This document shows positions 60,457 to 64,000 of a stretch of 64,000 nt of DNA, in pieces; position 1 is the stretch's first letter; every line of letters begins with the position of its first letter. Source of the DNA: Marinoscillum pacificum (lineage in GTDB: Bacteria > Bacteroidota > Bacteroidia > Cytophagales > Cyclobacteriaceae); assembly GCF_024714495.1 (NCBI RefSeq), contig NZ_JAMZMJ010000005.1, forward strand, positions 62,001 to 126,000, read 5' to 3'. The notes under the pieces are model-generated. The model worked only from the letters and a program-made list of their open reading frames with translations, ran no database searches and was not told where the DNA came from. The translations under genes were made by a program, and so were the position numbers.

Positions 60457-63273
60457 TTGAGAAAATATAACCTTTTCGTATTTCTCATTTCAGTAATACA
60501 TCCTTTTTTGAATGCTCAGCACTATGAGACTACTGTAAACTATACAGTTGAAGACGGACTTCCATCCAATACAATATATGCCATAGAACAGGATTCTCTA
60601 GGATACATTTGGTTGGGTACTGATAAAGGTCTTAGCAGATTTGACGGAACAGAATTCATCAACTATACAGAGTCAGATGGCCTTACGGATAGCGAAATTC
60701 TAAAATTCTATAAGGATCCAGAAAATAGGATCTGGTACTATACCTTAAATGGAAAAATCGGATTTATAAAAAATGGTAAAATCCATAATCAGTTTAGAGG
60801 AAGCGCGATAGATATAGGAAGTCGCGTTCAAAGCATCTTTTTCTTTCAAGGTGACTTATTCACGCTTTCAAATTCAATAAATACAACGGCCAACATTGAT
60901 GTTTCAAACACTCACCCTACAGTTAGAGCATTCATTGGTGACGAGCAAAACCTATATCTATTAAGCTTTTATTCAATCTATTATTTGGACAGTACCTCTT
61001 CTACTTTCAAAGAGATACCAATTTCCAACAAAACATCCGGCAGTTCTCTTAAAACAGAATATGAATATGCGACCTACGTAAACAAATTTATCCTTTCATA
61101 TCGAACCAGACGATTTCTCACGTCAAAGACCCAATCACTTTTATATACTTTCAACACAACTAACAATCGTCTGGATTCAATTTCATTTAACAATGGCAAC
61201 ATATTAAATATTAAAAAGGCGACTGACTCTACGGCTTATTATTTTACCACACAAGGAGTTTTTTCATTTAACCCAAAGTCCGCGGCATTTATCAATATTA
61301 ATTCATATGACTATGCTACAGATTATCTAATTGATGATTATGGAAACAGATGGACAACAACTTATCAGAATGGACTTTTTCTTGATTTAGCTAATAAAGA
61401 GATCAAACAGATCTATAAATCGACTGGTTTTAAATCAAGTTTTGAAATTGACTCAATAAAATATTTGGTCTCCAAAGATGACTTAATTTATACCTATTCG
61501 GACTCTGTGCTTTCACATCCCATACTAAGGCAGAATCAAATTGAACTAATCCATCCAACCTCATTTAAAGATCCGTTGTACATTGGTCGTTATGGCTATT
61601 ACTATAAAAAAGATCACCTCAATGCTTACCTATCAGCATACACCATTCATTCAGATACCTTAAGTTATTATAGAGCTAACAAAATTGTACAATGTAAAAT
61701 TACTCGAAATGGCTTAGATGAAATAAGAACCTTGCCTACCCTCAAAAAAGGTATAATCAAAAAGTTCATATCAATGAGCTCCAACGATTTCTTAGCGTAT
61801 GATGATCGGGAAATTCTACAATTCAACTATGCAAATAGCAGCGTTAATTCAACAGTTGTGGATTCAAGGATAAATCACCTTTCGATAGATGAGAAACAAA
61901 GAATTTGGATAGGCACCAATGGAAACGGAGTTTTTTATGTTAAAGACGAAAAAGATACTGTTCATTTCAACTCAGCGCTAGGCTTGGGAAATGATTTCAT
62001 TAAGTCGATCAGTCACCAAACTGATATAGCATGGGTTTTACATAATAATGGAATTGACCTTATCGAGGTAAATAAACCAATAGAACAAGCTATTACTCAT
62101 GTAAAACCTATTCCCGGAAATATATACCATATATCGAGTTCAAAAAACGGAATACTGGCAACAACATCTAAGGGTATTTTTGAGGTTACCAATGATTACC
62201 CGTTAAATATTAAAAAAACACCTCAGGTGAACCTAGATTGGATCAAGACAGACAAAACTAAATTCATCACTTCTAAAGAAAACTTAGATTTTATCCCATC
62301 TACTCAACAAATTCAAATAAAATTTTCCTCTCCCTACTGGCAGCATGGTCAATCTATCGTTTACCGATACAAACTTGCTGAAACTACCGAGAGAAGTCAA
62401 TGGATTCAAACCAGTAAAAACCTAATCACTAGTGACAATCTAAAACATGGAAAATATACCTTAGAAATTCAAGCACGGGCGAATAACACCAACTGGTCAG
62501 AGTCTTTTCTCTTACATTTCGAGATGAGACCTTATTGGTATGAGCAGGCTTGGCTTAAGTGGTTATTCGCTTTTTTATCTTCTCTCCTACTAATTACCAT
62601 CTTTGGTCGTATAAGGAGTTCTATCCACTATAGAAAACGACTTAAATCTGAAAAACTATTTGCTGATCTATCCGCCCGAAAGGCTCAATTCAAATCTCAT
62701 TTTGTATTTAACTCCATCAATTCTGTTAGGAATTACCTACTCAATAATGACCAAAAAACTTCTGATGACTATTTGGTAGCCTACTCCAAGTTGATGCGTA
62801 AAATGCTGGACGTGTCCAACAAGGTATTAATTCCACTCAATGAAGAGCTAGAATTAATTGAGTATTACATGTCATTAGAACAAATGAGACTTAGACATCA
62901 ATTTGAATATCAAATTGAAATATCTAAGGATATCCGTACTGCTGACTTAAAATGCCCAGCCATGATTACCCAGGTATTTGTGGAGAATGCTATCTGGCAT
63001 GGCATCATGCCCCTTAATGACACAGGATTTATTAATATTTTCATTGCTCTACAACAACAAGATCATTACGTTATTCGGATTACTGATGATGGTGTCGGGT
63101 TTGACAAAACTGATATCAAACAGAAAGATCAGACATCCTGGGGCACGAGTATTGTAAAGGACAAAATCAAACTTATTAAAGAGACCTACGATGTTGATTT
63201 AAAAATTGAGATTGATAGTAATAAAGGAGTAGGTACTGAGGTCTCCATTACTTTACCTATTTCATTCTCTTAA
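60457..63273 (+). CDS. Propeller-Y_Y_Y-LytS-type sensor kinase, array copy 4
   Basis: A 938-aa paralogue with a TTG start at 60457 (signal MRKYNLFVFLISVIHPFLNAQ). It has the same architecture; His748 lies in QFKSHFVFN. The kinase differs from copies 2 and 3 at few sites (ADLSARK, EISKDI, FNIFIALQ), whereas residues about 110-690 are largely unlike them. The 38-base spacer before it is nearly the same as the one before copy 3, so gene plus spacer was the duplicated unit. It is followed by 80 bases and the flavodoxin-like gene. Confidence 0.88.
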   Translation: MRKYNLFVFLISVIHPFLNAQHYETTVNYTVEDGLPSNTIYAIEQDSLGYIWLGTDKGLSRFDGTEFINYTESDGLTDSEILKFYKDPENRIWYYTLNGKIGFIKNGKIHNQFRGSAIDIGSRVQSIFFFQGDLFTLSNSINTTANIDVSNTHPTVRAFIGDEQNLYLLSFYSIYYLDSTSSTFKEIPISNKTSGSSLKTEYEYATYVNKFILSYRTRRFLTSKTQSLLYTFNTTNNRLDSISFNNGNILNIKKATDSTAYYFTTQGVFSFNPKSAAFININSYDYATDYLIDDYGNRWTTTYQNGLFLDLANKEIKQIYKSTGFKSSFEIDSIKYLVSKDDLIYTYSDSVLSHPILRQNQIELIHPTSFKDPLYIGRYGYYYKKDHLNAYLSAYTIHSDTLSYYRANKIVQCKITRNGLDEIRTLPTLKKGIIKKFISMSSNDFLAYDDREILQFNYANSSVNSTVVDSRINHLSIDEKQRIWIGTNGNGVFYVKDEKDTVHFNSALGLGNDFIKSISHQTDIAWVLHNNGIDLIEVNKPIEQAITHVKPIPGNIYHISSSKNGILATTSKGIFEVTNDYPLNIKKTPQVNLDWIKTDKTKFITSKENLDFIPSTQQIQIKFSSPYWQHGQSIVYRYKLAETTERSQWIQTSKNLITSDNLKHGKYTLEIQARANNTNWSESFLLHFEMRPYWYEQAWLKWLFAFLSSLLLITIFGRIRSSIHYRKRLKSEKLFADLSARKAQFKSHFVFNSINSVRNYLLNNDQKTSDDYLVAYSKLMRKMLDVSNKVLIPLNEELELIEYYMSLEQMRLRHQFEYQIEISKDIRTADLKCPAMITQVFVENAIWHGIMPLNDTGFINIFIALQQQDHYVIRITDDGVGFDKTDIKQKDQTSWGTSIVKDKIKLIKETYDVDLKIEIDSNKGVGTEVSITLPISFS
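62604..63270 (+). repeat. Near-identical kinase-encoding block, unit C (copy 4)
   Basis: The third member of the repeated kinase block. It keeps the double Gln (QQQDHYV) found in unit A and the ILPI-like end changed to TLPISFS. Confidence 0.75.
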
Positions 63274-63353
63274 TTCGCTGCTAAAAATAATTCTATCAAT
63301 TTAAAATATAGTTGCTATGTAATCGTCTTTGAACTCAGGCAAAACGACGAACA

Positions 63354-63851
63354 ATGAAAATTGCACTAATCATCAGCGATCACACCTCCGAAAGAAACTC
63401 TCTGAAAGTTGGGCTAGAACTTGAAGAAAGACTCAATGCATTAGGAGTTGACAACACATTATTTGATCTTCAAGACGACCACAATATCCAAATTGGAAGT
63501 TATGACTCAATAATTTTAGTAACCGAAAATCAGGGACCACTAATCAGTTTTGAGCTATACAGTATGATATTAACTAATCGTTCAGAATGGGCGGGGAAAC
63601 TTCTTCTACCAATAATTACTACAGAAGAGGCCATTCTTGGTGAATCAGCTTATCAACAAATCAAAACCATAGTAAAATCACTAGGTGCTGAAGTAATCAC
63701 TGAGCACACCATATTCACCAAACTTAGAAACAAATTTGACTCTGACATGAACCTTAAGGATCAGGAGCTTAACTTCGTGATTGATCGGCTGATACTTCTT
63801 ATTCTTAGTGAAAGTAAACCTACACGCTCTAGAATGCGAATCATCGCCTGA
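63354..63851 (+). CDS. Flavodoxin-fold, NADPH-FMN-reductase-like protein
   Basis: This 165-aa protein appears to be a degenerate member of the NADPH-dependent FMN reductase/flavodoxin-like group. Its N-terminus KIALIISDHTSERNSLKVGLELEERL matches the phosphate-binding strand-loop, and YDSIILVTENQGPLISFELYSMI and EWAGKLLLPIITTEEAILG match later elements. The usual GSxRxxS and PEYN motifs are replaced by SDHTSER and TENQG, so FMN binding is uncertain. It ends 2 bases before the ECF sigma gene and may be co-transcribed with it. Confidence 0.6.
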   Translation: MKIALIISDHTSERNSLKVGLELEERLNALGVDNTLFDLQDDHNIQIGSYDSIILVTENQGPLISFELYSMILTNRSEWAGKLLLPIITTEEAILGESAYQQIKTIVKSLGAEVITEHTIFTKLRNKFDSDMNLKDQELNFVIDRLILLILSESKPTRSRMRIIA

Positions 63852-63853
63852 TC

Positions 63854-64000
63854 ATGGAAGCCTATAGTATCAGCGTGAAGCAAAAGGACGAGCATATAGA
63901 ACGGACCGTCAAGGAAAATAGTGGCAAACTACTTTCCTTCATTAGACGGTTTGTCAAACGTGATGAAGAAGCTCAAGACATTTTGCAAGACGTATTCTAC
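63854..64000 (+). CDS. ECF RNA polymerase sigma factor, 3' truncated
   Basis: ATG 63854, 2 bases after the upstream stop, opens a frame that runs off the window; 49 codons are visible. The segment RRFVKRDEEAQDILQDVFY matches sigma-70 region 2 (the -10 recognition and core-binding part) of ECF sigma factors, with the DAEDILQDVF-like core. The anti-sigma factor or region 4 cannot be seen. Confidence 0.8.
   Translation, partial: MEAYSISVKQKDEHIERTVKENSGKLLSFIRRFVKRDEEAQDILQDVFY

Noticed and set aside
54747-63273. The tandem kinase copies as an assembly artefact
   Set aside because: The repeated kinase blocks differ at scattered sites and the propeller regions are largely different, so they are real paralogues rather than a duplicated contig.
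1-64000. Prophage, integrase or IS element
   Set aside because: No transposase, integrase, capsid or terminase-like protein, and no target-site duplications were recognised in either strand.

Overview
The window looks like a chromosomal segment of a marine-type Bacteroidota bacterium, probably order Cytophagales. The evidence is several Bacteroidota-typical families (DUF3127, DUF2452, DUF2911), a type IX secretion sorting domain, SprB-like repeats, propeller (reg_prop/Y_Y_Y) sensor kinases, TTG(N19-22)TAnnTTTG-like promoters, few Shine-Dalgarno sequences, and a low-GC genome with long same-strand operons. No IS element, prophage, integrase or CRISPR array is visible, so this reads as resident chromosome rather than a mobile island. 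Both edges cut genes: a BNR/sortilin-type propeller protein on the left and an ECF sigma factor on the right.

Layout. 1-8.7 kb: housekeeping and small conserved genes (propeller protein, L-2-hydroxyglutarate oxidase, lipoprotein MsrB, YheT-like hydrolase, CX4CH cytochrome lipoprotein, DUF2452 with a 47-aa membrane peptide, DUF3127, DUF2911, DUF302). 8.9-15.8 kb: a signalling island that resembles the SiaABC partner-switching module. It has a HAMP-PP2C phosphatase, a SiaB-like kinase, a SiaC-like phosphoprotein with Thr at residue 68, a coiled-coil membrane protein, a histidine kinase, and a response regulator fused to a PP2C domain that has lost most metal ligands. 15.9-19.4 kb: SSS symporter, DUF4442 protein, YihY/BrkB protein. 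19.5-25.1 kb: a six-gene operon (TetR, LolA-like periplasmic protein, two FtsX-type permeases, ATPase, outer-membrane barrel) that could form an envelope lipid or lipoprotein trafficking route. 25.2-33.2 kb: membrane metallophosphoesterase and a TetR-TolC-adaptor-RND efflux operon.

33.3-43.4 kb is mostly core metabolism: alpha/beta hydrolase, purL (large single-chain form), an FBH1-like UvrD helicase, tRNA-Gln, prs, rplY (CTC form), pth and a BaiN-type flavoprotein. 43.6-51.8 kb encodes secreted degradative enzymes: a metzincin-like T9SS protease with PPC, beta/gamma-crystallin and CBM6 modules, an S9 prolyl-oligopeptidase-type peptidase and a TolB-propeller amidohydrolase.

51.9-63.3 kb is the most striking region: four tandem paralogous sensor kinases of about 930-942 aa. 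Each has a periplasmic two-component-type propeller, a Y_Y_Y domain, one TM and a LytS-type kinase. The first ~100 residues and the kinase end are nearly identical among copies 2-4, while the ~550-residue middle is strongly divergent. All four start at GTG or TTG, and the spacers before copies 3 and 4 are near-identical. This looks like a tandemly amplified receptor family with a homogenised output and a diversified sensor. A flavodoxin-fold protein and the truncated ECF sigma gene follow.
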